Part shown: piece by piece, positions 7,458 to 16,241 of the stretch
Layout of the letters: every line of letters begins with the position of its first letter
Position numbering within the stretch: the stretch's first letter is position 1
Origin: a virus
Direction: 5' to 3' (one strand)
DNA: 64,000 nucleotides
Virus record (IMG/VR): IMGVR_UViG_3300021136_000003
Location: 57,110-121,109 of that record
The notes under the pieces: generated by a model
What the model was told of the DNA's origin: nothing
Seen by the model: only the letters and a program-made list of their open reading frames with translations
The model's database searches: none
Made by a program: the position numbers and the translations under genes

Positions 7458-8333
7458 TTACTTAATCTCGTTTCCGTCTTGGTCTATTAGTTTGAAGCCT
7501 TTTTGTCGCTGTTGATCTAAATACATGGGTCCGATCGTATTCAACAAGTGTTCCTGATTTTCCATACAGAAAGTATAAGTGCCGGTGTGACGCAGCAGAA
7601 CTCGTTTGTCCATCCAAATTTTTCCGCCGATATCTCTAAAGTTTTCACAGAAACACCAGTCTTCGCTATAGTAACGATTTTGACGAACTGCGGTGTCGAA
7701 ATATGTTTTCAGATGTTTGTCATATTTCGGATCAAGACCGATATCGTTCACATATTGCTTTACTGCCGGGTGAGATTTCAACTTCTCAAATACGTGTTTC
7801 TTCATCAACAGGAAGCCTGTGCCCGCTTTGCTGACTTCTTGTAGTTGATCAGGTCCTTCTTCGGCACCATCAAATCCATTAACAACCCACTTGACTGGCA
7901 TTGTCTTCATTGGATATAGTCCACCGATAACGTCAACGTCACGATTCAACAGAACTAACAGGTGCCATGGTTCCCAACCAATGTCTGCGTCAACGAAGAA
8001 CAAGTGAGTGGCATCTGGCATGTCCAAAAACTTTGCTGTCAGTGTGTTTCGTGCGCGAGAGATAAGCGATTCGTTGACCATTGTTTCCAATGTCCAATCG
8101 ATGCCAAGCTGTCGTGCGGTGTTTGACCACTTGATAAACGACATGAATGTAGATTCAGTCAGCATACCACCATAACATGGCATTCCAATGTGAACCCGTG
8201 TTGTTTTCAGAAAGTCTACGTTGACTTGTACTGTTCCGGGAGCAGGTTCGGATACCGGTGCTGCTGGGTTTTGTTCTACGATTTCTTGTAACTTTTCAAC
8301 TGGAATAGTTGCTGCTTCTTTTTTCTTTGCCAT
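7458..8333 (-). CDS. Phage glycosyltransferase family A-like protein
   Basis: The start at 8333 (MAKKKEAAT) is preferred to the longer frame at 8381 because an AGAGGATC ribosome site precedes it. The 291-residue protein has VHIGMPCYGG, then ESLISRARN, then HLFFVDADIGWEP, where DAD is the metal/nucleotide-sugar-binding DxD motif of GT-A folds, then DVIGGLYPMK. This arrangement is common in large phages and is thought to transfer sugars from nucleotide donors, either to virion proteins or to modified DNA. Acceptor and sugar are not predictable. Followed by an intrinsic terminator, so it ends the transcription unit that begins near 16.8 kb. Confidence 0.75.
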   Translation of the reverse strand: MAKKKEAATIPVEKLQEIVEQNPAAPVSEPAPGTVQVNVDFLKTTRVHIGMPCYGGMLTESTFMSFIKWSNTARQLGIDWTLETMVNESLISRARNTLTAKFLDMPDATHLFFVDADIGWEPWHLLVLLNRDVDVIGGLYPMKTMPVKWVVNGFDGAEEGPDQLQEVSKAGTGFLLMKKHVFEKLKSHPAVKQYVNDIGLDPKYDKHLKTYFDTAVRQNRYYSEDWCFCENFRDIGGKIWMDKRVLLRHTGTYTFCMENQEHLLNTIGPMYLDQQRQKGFKLIDQDGNEIK

Positions 8334-8397
8334 GAGATCCTCTGTAAGATAGAAATATTTACTCTGGCCAAAGTGGCTCAAAATATTTCTATTTACC

Positions 8398-10815
8398 CTA
8401 TAGCAGGGCGGTCAGAGGATATTGTTTAACCTGATTGAAAGGTTTGATTGGTTTGGACAACTGGATGTCCGAGCCTTCATCAACATATGGTTCAGGAAGC
8501 CTTAATTTTTTGCGTAAATGAGGTGGAATATTCTTCAACAGTTCATTCTCCTGCTTGGCATGATCCTTGTCCAAAGCCCTTCCTATACCGTCACATCTTC
8601 TTAGAACTTTTTGGTGAATCTTCTCTCTCTCATCCGGGGTAGTTCGTTTCCAATCTGCTTGCCTAATACTCTTGGTATTACGGTCACATGCCTTTCCTGC
8701 ATAACTATGTAAGGTGTCCGAATGGAGTTCATTTAGGTCACCCTCGGTTGTCAGATTAGTGGTGAATTGTTCGTCAACTTCAGAAGTGTTGCCACGTTGA
8801 ATTTCACTGGTATTGTATTCCCATGTATCGGGCACGATCAACCCTAATACCGTAATGGCGTGTTCCGCATCATTTGATTTTTTAAAATACGCGGCAAATT
8901 CCATGGGTCGTTGTTTATCTCCGAACGTTGCTTTTGCAAGTCTAGGATATCGGTCACCGTCTTCAAATTCTATATAATTTATTCCGGCGCTATCAGCCGA
9001 TATTTTTGTTATTCTTTTTGCCTGTGTAAATCCACGACCTTCAATTTCTTTCCAGGCGAAGTTTATCTCAAAATCTAAAACTGCCAAGGAATCTCCTACT
9101 TTGATCCGACCAGGATAGTCAAAGGTTTCAACCCGATGGATAAATTGTTTAATTTCATTATGGTTGTCTGTTTCATTTATCTTTTTAATACTTGATACCA
9201 TTCTCTGTGGGAATTTTTCACTTTCGTAGAGAGAATATTTCTTCTTAAAATACGAATAGATTTGACTTTCGTTGAGTGAATTTGAGTTGAATTTTAACTC
9301 AACTCCTTCATCCGGCGGTAATACTTGAATCTCAGTTCCCGGGAACACCACAACCATTTCGCTGTCAGTCTGCGTTTGAAGTGCCTGATAGCCTCGAGCC
9401 TGTAATACTTTGACACATACTGCCAAAGTTTTATAGTCACGGTCAAACAGTGCGTCAAGCACTTTAGCGTCAAACGAGTTTGGATCGTTCCAGTTATCAG
9501 AATCGGCGACATACACTTTCGTGGCGTTGACTTTTGCGGTAGTTAGCGCGTCACCGTATTCCTCTGCCCATTCTTTATGGGGACTGAAAAATACACCGTA
9601 GGGTGGAATTCTGAACTTGCTTATCTGGTGTTCACCACCGTGATACAGAACATCCGGAAGACTTGAGGATGAGGTGTCTTCTGTTACACCTTGATGACTA
9701 TCAATCTCGCCTAACTTGTTACGGATAAGTTCTATTAACTTCTGGTGCGTTCCTGATAAGGCGCGATGCTTTTCAATATAGTCTAAAATCTTTTCAGTTT
9801 CTGCCCTATACTTCGCCCTCCACTCTGGAGTTTTAGCAGTAGCAATATCTTGAACATTGTCGAGTCGATCGGCAAGTTTTATCACCAGAGCATAACTGCT
9901 CATAGCAGCCATTTTCTGTGCCAGATAATCAGCTTTGCCCATTTGTTGAATCTTCTCTTTGTCGCTAGTTAGTTCTTGAACTAGTGAGGCAACTAAACCA
10001 CCGAATAAATCGTGTAGGGCTTCATGAGTGGTGTCAGTATCTTCTACGGTATCATGTAATAGTGCAGCACTGATTAACGCATCGAGGTTGTGTGATTTCT
10101 TGTATTGCTTGATTGAATCTGCTACACTTATCGGATGTGAAATATAAGGAGCACCACCTGCTCTCGTTTGTCCGGCATGAGCCTGAGTAGCATACTGAAG
10201 TGCCTCCTCTTTACTCTCATCCACTTCGGGCTGGCCGCCCATGCCAAGATCCATCATCTTGACTACATTCGCAGCCAGCTGAGGATTCTGTTTCGTTGCT
10301 GGATACAGGCTCATAACCATTGCTGTCTTGCGAGTAGGATTCAATGTCGGCCAGGCATTGCGAATCTCTGTTGCGCCGGTGATGCCAGGACCAAACTCTA
10401 CCGTAGGCAGATAGGCGAAGTAAGCGTGTTTACTGAACGGCTGCATACCTTTTCCTGTATATGGCTGAAAGTAAGATGGGGTGCCGTCCTTCTTCATGCC
10501 ACCGGGCTTAGGTTGTTCGTTTCGGTCCTTCTCTGAACGGACGAAGATCAGCACATCCTGATCAGGGTTGTAGTGCTGAGTTATCTCTGCTGCTTTGAAT
10601 GGACTTGACACCTGAACGAAATGTCCTGGAGCAACGCCGGCTATCTTAGCAAGTTTCTCTTTAATCGCAAACGGGAAAGGTCGTGCTTTTTGATCGTTTG
10701 TTGCAGCGACATACACATCAGCGCCGGGAAAGGCCTCCACTGCTGATTTATACAGAGCATAATGTCCTGCGTGAAACGGATGAAAGCCTCCTGGCATTAC
10801 GACGATTGTTTTCAT
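8398..10815 (-). CDS. Three-enzyme fusion: NMNAT-like nucleotidyltransferase, MESH1-type HD hydrolase, ART-like domain
   Basis: The 805-residue protein opens with a nucleotidyltransferase: GGFHPFHAGH at residues 9-18, with the HxGH motif of NMNAT/cytidylyltransferases. Residues about 200-370 are an HD domain of the MESH1/SpoT-hydrolase type: HAGQTRAGG, PYISHP, LLHDTVEDT and IKLADRLDN, all catalytic residues present. From about residue 387, VLYHGG and GVFFSPHKEWAEEYGD suggest an ADP-ribosyltransferase-like fold. Junctions read PEVDES (about 198), HQGVTED (about 375), SLNES (about 515) and YVDEGS (about 778), which look like prohead-protease sites. The combination suggests manipulation of NAD or alarmone nucleotides (inference). 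The last 300 residues are unassigned. Confidence 0.7.
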   Translation of the reverse strand: MKTIVVMPGGFHPFHAGHYALYKSAVEAFPGADVYVAATNDQKARPFPFAIKEKLAKIAGVAPGHFVQVSSPFKAAEITQHYNPDQDVLIFVRSEKDRNEQPKPGGMKKDGTPSYFQPYTGKGMQPFSKHAYFAYLPTVEFGPGITGATEIRNAWPTLNPTRKTAMVMSLYPATKQNPQLAANVVKMMDLGMGGQPEVDESKEEALQYATQAHAGQTRAGGAPYISHPISVADSIKQYKKSHNLDALISAALLHDTVEDTDTTHEALHDLFGGLVASLVQELTSDKEKIQQMGKADYLAQKMAAMSSYALVIKLADRLDNVQDIATAKTPEWRAKYRAETEKILDYIEKHRALSGTHQKLIELIRNKLGEIDSHQGVTEDTSSSSLPDVLYHGGEHQISKFRIPPYGVFFSPHKEWAEEYGDALTTAKVNATKVYVADSDNWNDPNSFDAKVLDALFDRDYKTLAVCVKVLQARGYQALQTQTDSEMVVVFPGTEIQVLPPDEGVELKFNSNSLNESQIYSYFKKKYSLYESEKFPQRMVSSIKKINETDNHNEIKQFIHRVETFDYPGRIKVGDSLAVLDFEINFAWKEIEGRGFTQAKRITKISADSAGINYIEFEDGDRYPRLAKATFGDKQRPMEFAAYFKKSNDAEHAITVLGLIVPDTWEYNTSEIQRGNTSEVDEQFTTNLTTEGDLNELHSDTLHSYAGKACDRNTKSIRQADWKRTTPDEREKIHQKVLRRCDGIGRALDKDHAKQENELLKNIPPHLRKKLRLPEPYVDEGSDIQLSKPIKPFNQVKQYPLTALL

Positions 10816-10816
10816 T

Positions 10817-11185
10817 TTAATAGCTAAGTTTTACGAAGTTCACGATGCCGTTGTAGAATCCTTCTACCTTTGCTCTCATGTGGACAAAGTTGCCTTCAAT
10901 GTTAGAGTAAGTAGACGCATTGGCGTTTACGTTTGAAGTGTTATTTGCTTCAAGTTCGTATACTTTGAACCAGTCCAGAGCGCCGGGTGTCGTTGCTAAA
11001 CTTGCTTCAATGACGATGTTACCTGTCACATTAGTCAGGCTCAGACTTACTGTTTGTAGATCACGGTTGCCAAGATAATAACCAGCGGCGTGTTGAGCAT
11101 TTCCAGTGACAGTATATGCTTCATAGTTTGCGCCACCGTCGTATACCGTCTGTGGCAACAGGATCAGTGTCGTAGATTGAGACAT
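10817..11185 (-). CDS. Probable small virion protein
   Basis: This 122-residue protein is rich in Thr, Asn and Val with alternating hydrophobic residues and no signal peptide, a composition typical of beta-sandwich virion or fibre-associated proteins. No specific family motif was recognised. Its ATG overlaps the TAA of the upstream 54-residue gene (TAATG), implying coupled translation, and its stop lies one base from the next gene. Function is unknown. Confidence 0.55.
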   Translation of the reverse strand: MSQSTTLILLPQTVYDGGANYEAYTVTGNAQHAAGYYLGNRDLQTVSLSLTNVTGNIVIEASLATTPGALDWFKVYELEANNTSNVNANASTYSNIEGNFVHMRAKVEGFYNGIVNFVKLSY

Positions 11186-11349
11186 TATGCTTTTGTCACT
11201 TCAACTACTACGCCAGCGGCGACTAACTCTTGTGCGACTTGTTCAAGTGCCAGAATTGTTTCCTCGCTGGTGATTGCGTCAGCACCTACGTCTGATTTGA
11301 CTAACTTGGAAAACGTGATAACGATTGTTTCTGATTGTATCTGAGCCAT
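11185..11349 (-). CDS. 54-residue conserved-looking small protein
   Basis: The short frame starts at the ATG ending at 11349 after an AAGGAG ribosome site and a GATAAATA octamer, and ends TAATG, overlapping the next start by one base. The product (MAQIQSETIVITFSKLV ... VVVEVTKA) is acidic with two beta-like ends around a helix. The strong ribosome site, coupling and clean codon use support a real gene. No function can be assigned. Confidence 0.65.
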   Translation of the reverse strand: MAQIQSETIVITFSKLVKSDVGADAITSEETILALEQVAQELVAAGVVVEVTKA

Positions 11350-11370
11350 GGTAATAAATACTCCTTCAAG

Positions 11371-11378
11371 TATTTATC
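11371..11378 (-). promoter_or_regulatory. T4-type late promoter GATAAATA
   Basis: The octamer overlaps the TGA stop of the gene at 11377-12087 and precedes the 54-residue gene, with an AAGGAG ribosome site between it and the ATG. Confidence 0.6.
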
Positions 11379-12087
11379 ACTGTGGGCGCTTTTCTAATTT
11401 ATACATTGCAGAGAGCATATCACCAAACATCAGTGATATCAGCGTATATGTGCTTGGATTGTCATAATCTATATAGAAGTGTTCGTAGCAATATCGCATA
11501 CGCCAAGAACTGGTAGTCTGTCTTAACCATTGAGTTAGGGCCCTGCTTGGAACAACTACAGTTTTTGTGTTCAGGTATCGCTCAAAAAACTCTTTTAAGT
11601 CTTGTCTGAATGACGGCAGTTCTTTCAGATCCATTGATCGTAAATATACGCGAAACTTGTGAGGTGGCTCTTTAGCGTAATACTTGTGCCCCTCAGGGAT
11701 ATTGTTATCAACTCTGGTAAAGATGATAATTAGATCAGGATCGATGTTTTGTAATGTCTGTAATAGAGCCAGATCATTACTGAACACTGCGGCAGAATTA
11801 CTCTCTGAGCGAATCAGAGCAGGACCACCTTTCCCCGTGAACTTGGCGCGCCAGTTGATATAGTTCTCAATCGAATCTAACTCAACCTCTTTGATTTCTC
11901 TTTGAAGTCTACTTTGCCATTCCGATGCCCAAGGCGCGTTTGGCTTATCGCTGAGATTTTGTTCTAGTTTCTTTAAAAACTGAAGGAAAGTCTTACAGGC
12001 GTATGTGCGATTGATTCCAACTAAAGTAAACTTGGCACGGTAAGTGTATTTACCGTACCATAGTTTATTTCTGCTCTCAACTTTCAA
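11377..12087 (-). CDS. Conserved phage protein of unknown function
   Basis: The 236-residue product is basic with many aromatic residues (KLWYGKYTYRAKFTLVG, GHKYYAKEPPHKFRVYL, RMRYCYEHFYIDYDNP). The last part resembles a compact alpha/beta nucleic-acid-associated protein, but no known motif was recognised. It overlaps the end of clpA by 11 bases, so it is translated from the same message. I do not assign a function. Confidence 0.55.
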   Translation of the reverse strand: MKVESRNKLWYGKYTYRAKFTLVGINRTYACKTFLQFLKKLEQNLSDKPNAPWASEWQSRLQREIKEVELDSIENYINWRAKFTGKGGPALIRSESNSAAVFSNDLALLQTLQNIDPDLIIIFTRVDNNIPEGHKYYAKEPPHKFRVYLRSMDLKELPSFRQDLKEFFERYLNTKTVVVPSRALTQWLRQTTSSWRMRYCYEHFYIDYDNPSTYTLISLMFGDMLSAMYKLEKRPQ

Positions 12088-14353
12088 GCTGAATCACTCC
12101 ATCTTCACCGATGTGAGCATTGACTTTCTGAACTACATTGAACCCGATTGCACCGTCAACCATCACCGCCGTGACAGTTGCATTCTTCACACGCTCAAAC
12201 AGAATCTTCTTACTCAGCGGAATTCTGACCAGTTCGTCAATCTTACGACCAAGGGGCCTGGCGCCCATCTTAGGATCGTAACCTTGATTTGCCAGGAACT
12301 CGACAACCGGCTCAGATAACGAGAATGTAATCTGATGTTTCTCAATAAGAGATTTTTTCAGTTCCTCAGTGAACTTGATAACGATTTTCTTGATCGCCAG
12401 GGTGTCCAGCTTGCCGAACTTACAGATCAGATCGATGCGATTCCTGAATTCAGGCTTGAAGAATTCCTTGAGTGCTTTGTCATCTTCACCGTGCTTTTCT
12501 TGTGTGCCGAAGCCGATGTTATTCTTCTCGCCATCAGCAGAACCGAGATTACTGGTCATGATGATGATAGAGTTTTTGCAACTGACTTCTTTACCATTCG
12601 AACCAGTGATGCGTCCTTCGTCAAGCATTTGAAGAAAGATGTTGAAGATATCAGGATGAGCTTTTTCAACTTCATCAAATAGCATGATGCTGTGCGGGTT
12701 CTTGCTCAGATCATTGATCAATCGGCCGCCGCCAACTTGACTGTCACCGAAGCCTACATAGCCCGGGGGCGGACCGATCAATGCTGACACGGAATGTTTC
12801 TCGCTGTATTCACTCATATCATATTTGAGCAGCGGCATATCAAGATTTTTGCTTAACAGTCGTGCCAGTTCTGTCTTACCAGTACCAGTTGGTCCAGTGA
12901 AGATAAACGATGCTGTAGGCTTGGTGTCGTTTCCGATACCTGCAAAGCTGACATAGATGCGTTCCAACACTTGACTGACAGTTTCATCTTGCCCGTACAG
13001 CTTGCCCTTGATGTTCAACTCAAGCGATGCAATACGATCATAGTTGTCACCTGACAACTTTTCAGCAGGTACACCGGTCATGCGTTCAACTTGTTCGTGA
13101 ATCAACTCTTTAGTGATCACTGCTTGCTTGTTGCCAAGCACACGTTGTTTAGCGCAGGCGCCGTCAAGCACATCGATAGACTTGTCAGGATTCTTGCGGT
13201 CGTGAATGTATCGCGCTGCTGAATCAACTGCTGCGGTGATTGCTTCGTCAGTGATTTGAACATCGTGAAAGTCGCTTAGTCGTGTACTGAGACCAGACAG
13301 GATGCGAATCGTAGAATCGTGACTTGGCTCGTCAATAGACACACGATAGAATCGACGCATCAACGCCCTGTCCTTTTCAAACGATTCGTAATACTCTTCC
13401 CAAGTTGTCGAGGCGATAACTTTCAGAGTGCCTTTGGTGATAGCTGGCTTAATCATGTTCGCAAAGTCAACTGCACCTGAGGTGCTGCCGCCGGCGCCCT
13501 GCATCGTATGAGCTTCGTCAATGAACAGAATAGCTTTCTTCTTGGTGTTCAGTGCTTCCAGAACTGCTTTGACTTTTTCTTCAAAGTCACCGCGATACTT
13601 ACTGCCAGCAAGCAATGATCCGATTTCAAGCGAATACATTTCGTGATCATGTAGGAACTCAGGCGCTGACTTATCAACGATCATCTGGGCAAGACCTTCT
13701 GCGATTGCTGTCTTACCTACGCCGGGGTCGCCCACCATCAACACATTTGATTTAAAGCGTTTTGCCAATACATTAGCAATGTCATCAAGCTCCTGAATAC
13801 GACCAATCATCGGCTCCAGCTTGCCGTGTTTAGCAAGTAGAGTAAGATTAGTTGTGTGTTCTTCGAGGATTTCGTCAGCTTGACCATCTGACAAAGCAGT
13901 TGTGTATTCAGCGCCCTTGTAAGTCTTTTGCCAGTGTTGAACAAACTCGTTGCGAATGACACCGTACTTCAACAGGAAGTAGTGAGCATGACTATTAGCT
14001 TCTGTGGCGATGCTCAGATACAGATCAATTGTGGTGACTTGTTTGCGTCCGGTGAACAGAACCTGTGTCACTGATCGATTCATCACGCGCTCCAGTGAGT
14101 TTGTCCTGCGAGGATTAACTTCCTCTTCAGGGGCGACATTTGCAACGATAGCATGAAGACTGCCCAGATACGCACTAAGTTCATTGATTAGTGCATCAGT
14201 GTCAGCGCCGAAGCTTGTCAGACATTTCTTGAATGGCGGGTGACTTACCAACGCAAGTAAAAGATGTTCAATGGTGCAATACTGATGTTTGCGCTCTTTT
14301 GCGAAGGCAATCGCCGATTCAATGATTGCTTCTGTTTCAGGTGAGTTGGTCAT
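12077..14353 (-). CDS. clpA: ClpA-type AAA+ unfoldase
   Basis: The 758-residue protein has the whole ClpA layout: an N domain with the double Clp repeat (residues about 1-140), AAA-1 with Walker A GDPGVGKT (about 208) and Walker B AILFIDEAH, and AAA-2 with Walker A GPTGTGKT (about 486), Walker B SIMLFDEVEKAHPD and the arginine-finger region EFRNRID. The loop NNIGFGTQEKHG (about 611) holds an IGF tripeptide at the ClpP-docking position, so it could still deliver substrates to host ClpP. No clpP is in the window. E. coli ClpA is 758 residues, the same length. An AAGGAAA ribosome site precedes the ATG. It lies next to a DnaJ-type gene, forming a phage proteostasis pair. Confidence 0.93.
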   Translation of the reverse strand: MTNSPETEAIIESAIAFAKERKHQYCTIEHLLLALVSHPPFKKCLTSFGADTDALINELSAYLGSLHAIVANVAPEEEVNPRRTNSLERVMNRSVTQVLFTGRKQVTTIDLYLSIATEANSHAHYFLLKYGVIRNEFVQHWQKTYKGAEYTTALSDGQADEILEEHTTNLTLLAKHGKLEPMIGRIQELDDIANVLAKRFKSNVLMVGDPGVGKTAIAEGLAQMIVDKSAPEFLHDHEMYSLEIGSLLAGSKYRGDFEEKVKAVLEALNTKKKAILFIDEAHTMQGAGGSTSGAVDFANMIKPAITKGTLKVIASTTWEEYYESFEKDRALMRRFYRVSIDEPSHDSTIRILSGLSTRLSDFHDVQITDEAITAAVDSAARYIHDRKNPDKSIDVLDGACAKQRVLGNKQAVITKELIHEQVERMTGVPAEKLSGDNYDRIASLELNIKGKLYGQDETVSQVLERIYVSFAGIGNDTKPTASFIFTGPTGTGKTELARLLSKNLDMPLLKYDMSEYSEKHSVSALIGPPPGYVGFGDSQVGGGRLINDLSKNPHSIMLFDEVEKAHPDIFNIFLQMLDEGRITGSNGKEVSCKNSIIIMTSNLGSADGEKNNIGFGTQEKHGEDDKALKEFFKPEFRNRIDLICKFGKLDTLAIKKIVIKFTEELKKSLIEKHQITFSLSEPVVEFLANQGYDPKMGARPLGRKIDELVRIPLSKKILFERVKNATVTAVMVDGAIGFNVVQKVNAHIGEDGVIQLES

Positions 14354-14371
14354 GTATTTCCTTTTAAATAT

Positions 14372-15160
14372 TTACTTTGCTTTGGCCTGCAAAATAGCGT
14401 TAGTTATCGATTCGTCTATTGTAACAGGTATGAATGGTTTAAGCAAGATTATTTGGTCACCAAACGCCGGACTATTTGGAATCGGCAATCCATGACCGGC
14501 TATCTTCATCTGGTTATATGGTTGTGTTTTGGGTGGGATAGTTACCTCAAGTGTTTTACCGGATATAGTCTGGAACTCAAATGATGTGCCCACAATCAGA
14601 TCCAGAACTGATATCTGCTGATTACACACCAGGTCTTGCCCGTGTCGTGTATACTTGAGATGCTGGTGAGTTCGGAACTCTGCTATCAGAGAGGCACCTT
14701 CGATGATGTTTTCTAAACGGACCTGTCCACCATCTTGAATCCCTTTTGGCACTGCTACTTTTGCAGTCTGTGTACCAGTTGGTGTTTGTAGTTGAAGTAT
14801 TTGCTCGGCGCCGCTATACACCTGTTCCAATGAGATCCAGATAGTCGTTCGATATACTTGCTGTTGTGGCTGCGAGTGCCGCTGTCTGAGAATCTGGCTC
14901 ATCATATCTTCAAACGGATTGCCACCGTGACCGAAGTTGAATCCACCTGGGAAGCCGCTGCCCATTTGAGGGCGAGGGTTATCATATTCTTGTCGCTTAT
15001 CTGCGTCACCAAGTATGTCGTATGCTGTCTGAATCTTCTGAAACTCACCTGTGTTGCCACCTTTATCAGGGTGGTGCTTGCTTGCTAGTTTTCGGTAAGC
15101 AGATTTGATTTCGTCTTGCGTGGCAGTCTTCGTGACGCCGAGCGTTTTATAATGGTCCAT
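14372..15160 (-). CDS. DnaJ/CbpA-type J-domain co-chaperone (class II, no zinc finger)
   Basis: The 262-residue protein starts with a J domain (DHYKTLGVTKTATQDEIKSAY) with the essential HPD at about residue 30 (SKHHPDKGG). A Gly/Phe-rich linker (GSGFPGGFNFGHGG) follows, then two beta-barrel substrate-binding domains ending in a short tail. There is no Cys-rich domain, so it is CbpA-like; a DnaJ-type zinc site occurs instead on the separate protein at 2542-4644. It would recruit host DnaK, perhaps for phage replication or head assembly. TATAAT occurs 5 bases before the ATG and no ribosome site is visible. Confidence 0.9.
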   Translation of the reverse strand: MDHYKTLGVTKTATQDEIKSAYRKLASKHHPDKGGNTGEFQKIQTAYDILGDADKRQEYDNPRPQMGSGFPGGFNFGHGGNPFEDMMSQILRQRHSQPQQQVYRTTIWISLEQVYSGAEQILQLQTPTGTQTAKVAVPKGIQDGGQVRLENIIEGASLIAEFRTHQHLKYTRHGQDLVCNQQISVLDLIVGTSFEFQTISGKTLEVTIPPKTQPYNQMKIAGHGLPIPNSPAFGDQIILLKPFIPVTIDESITNAILQAKAK

Positions 15161-15190
15161 AGCGTATTATACACTATATTTGAATAAATG

Positions 15191-15679
15191 TCAATTGGAT
15201 CCGGAAATCTTTTCTTGAGTTCTGCCATATGCTGCGATGCCAAGCACCGCGCCCATAGCGATGTGATACAGACCGGCACCTTGCAAGGTCAGTGGTTGCC
15301 ATTGCATAGTTACCGATCCTTTTGTCAGTGCTTGTAATATGCTCCATAGAATCGGAAAGAGGATGAAGTCGAACAGACAAGTTGCCATATACAACCAACC
15401 CATTGCAGGGCGCCAGCGTCTGTTAATCCAGTGTTCGTCTGCTTTTACCAAAATGTCAGCACCTGATGCGGCGTTCGACGGTGCAGCACCAGTTAACACT
15501 GGGGTCGAACTATTTGATTGGTTGTTGTTATATGTAGAACCGAAAGAGGTTCCTTGATTGGAACCGTAGTTTGACGAGAATTGGGTTACTGTAGGATCTG
15601 CGACAAGTAGACTTTCAGCCTCATCGTCAGTCGCAATTGGAATCTCGTCCTGGACTTTTCTTGCCAGTATAGTTGCCAT
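15191..15679 (-). CDS. Holin of the 3-TM (GTA-type) superfamily
   Basis: The 162-residue protein has a polar, Ser/Asn-rich N-terminal 80 residues, then HWINRRWRPAMGWLYMA followed by CLFDFILFPILWSIL, a membrane helix, and a second at GLYHIAMGAVLGIAAYG. The RPAMGW-(Y/V)-x6-FDF pattern matches the holin family originally named from gene transfer agents (GTA_holin_3TM). It would open the inner membrane for the GH19 endolysin encoded at 26608-27228. It starts one base from the stop of the upstream gene. Confidence 0.78.
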   Translation of the reverse strand: MATILARKVQDEIPIATDDEAESLLVADPTVTQFSSNYGSNQGTSFGSTYNNNQSNSSTPVLTGAAPSNAASGADILVKADEHWINRRWRPAMGWLYMATCLFDFILFPILWSILQALTKGSVTMQWQPLTLQGAGLYHIAMGAVLGIAAYGRTQEKISGSN

Positions 15680-16240
15680 TTACAGGCCTGCTAACGCCTT
15701 GTAGTTTTTCATCTCAGTATCAGCAGCATTATAAATCTGCTTAACTGGAATGCCTGCCGCCTTGCGAACTTCATTAAGTCCTTCTTCAGTTTCGTTGTCG
15801 TTGGTTTCTTCTTCTTCACGATACTCATGCGGAGAAAGAACGATGACCTGACTTAGCACATCTTCTTCAGCGGGATATTCTTCATCGTCAACTTTGATAG
15901 TCCAGTCTTTCAATGGAATATCAGTAAGTGTTTCCATGTCTGCAAGCAACTCAATGATTCTTTCAGGAACAGTTGTGCGGCGACTTAGCTCAACGAACAC
16001 AACATAACGACCGGGACGTAGTTCACCTTCGCTTACTTGAGCATCAAGCACCCAATCATATCCGCGCTCGAACCAGTCAACAAGATCGTTGCCTGCTCGT
16101 TCTGATCTGATGATGAAAGCCAGAGTCACGATATCGCAATCTTCGCCCATGTGTGCGCTATAGTCATCAACACTGACTATTTTTTCAAGCTGACCTTCGA
16201 GGTCATGCCAATCTAAACCTTCTGATAGTATTTTGTTCAT
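15680..16240 (-). CDS. Acidic conserved phage protein, unknown function
   Basis: The start at 16240 (MNKILSEGLDWHDLEG) is chosen over the longer frame at 16432 because the extension lies inside the upstream gene in another frame and has unlike composition. The 186-residue product is strongly acidic with an EEEETNDNETEEG stretch, and its central part (RPGRYVVFVELSRRT ... DWTIKVDDEEYP) looks like an alpha/beta fold. It starts one base after the stop of the 202-residue gene. No family motif was recognised. The N terminus contains ILSEG, resembling a prohead-protease site. Confidence 0.6.
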   Translation of the reverse strand: MNKILSEGLDWHDLEGQLEKIVSVDDYSAHMGEDCDIVTLAFIIRSERAGNDLVDWFERGYDWVLDAQVSEGELRPGRYVVFVELSRRTTVPERIIELLADMETLTDIPLKDWTIKVDDEEYPAEEDVLSQVIVLSPHEYREEEETNDNETEEGLNEVRKAAGIPVKQIYNAADTEMKNYKALAGL

Positions 16241-16241
16241 A

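Noticed and set aside
15085-15398. Two small leftward frames between DnaJ and the holin gene
   Set aside because: They overlap the holin and DnaJ coding sequences in other frames and are rich in Arg and Ser, as expected for shadows.
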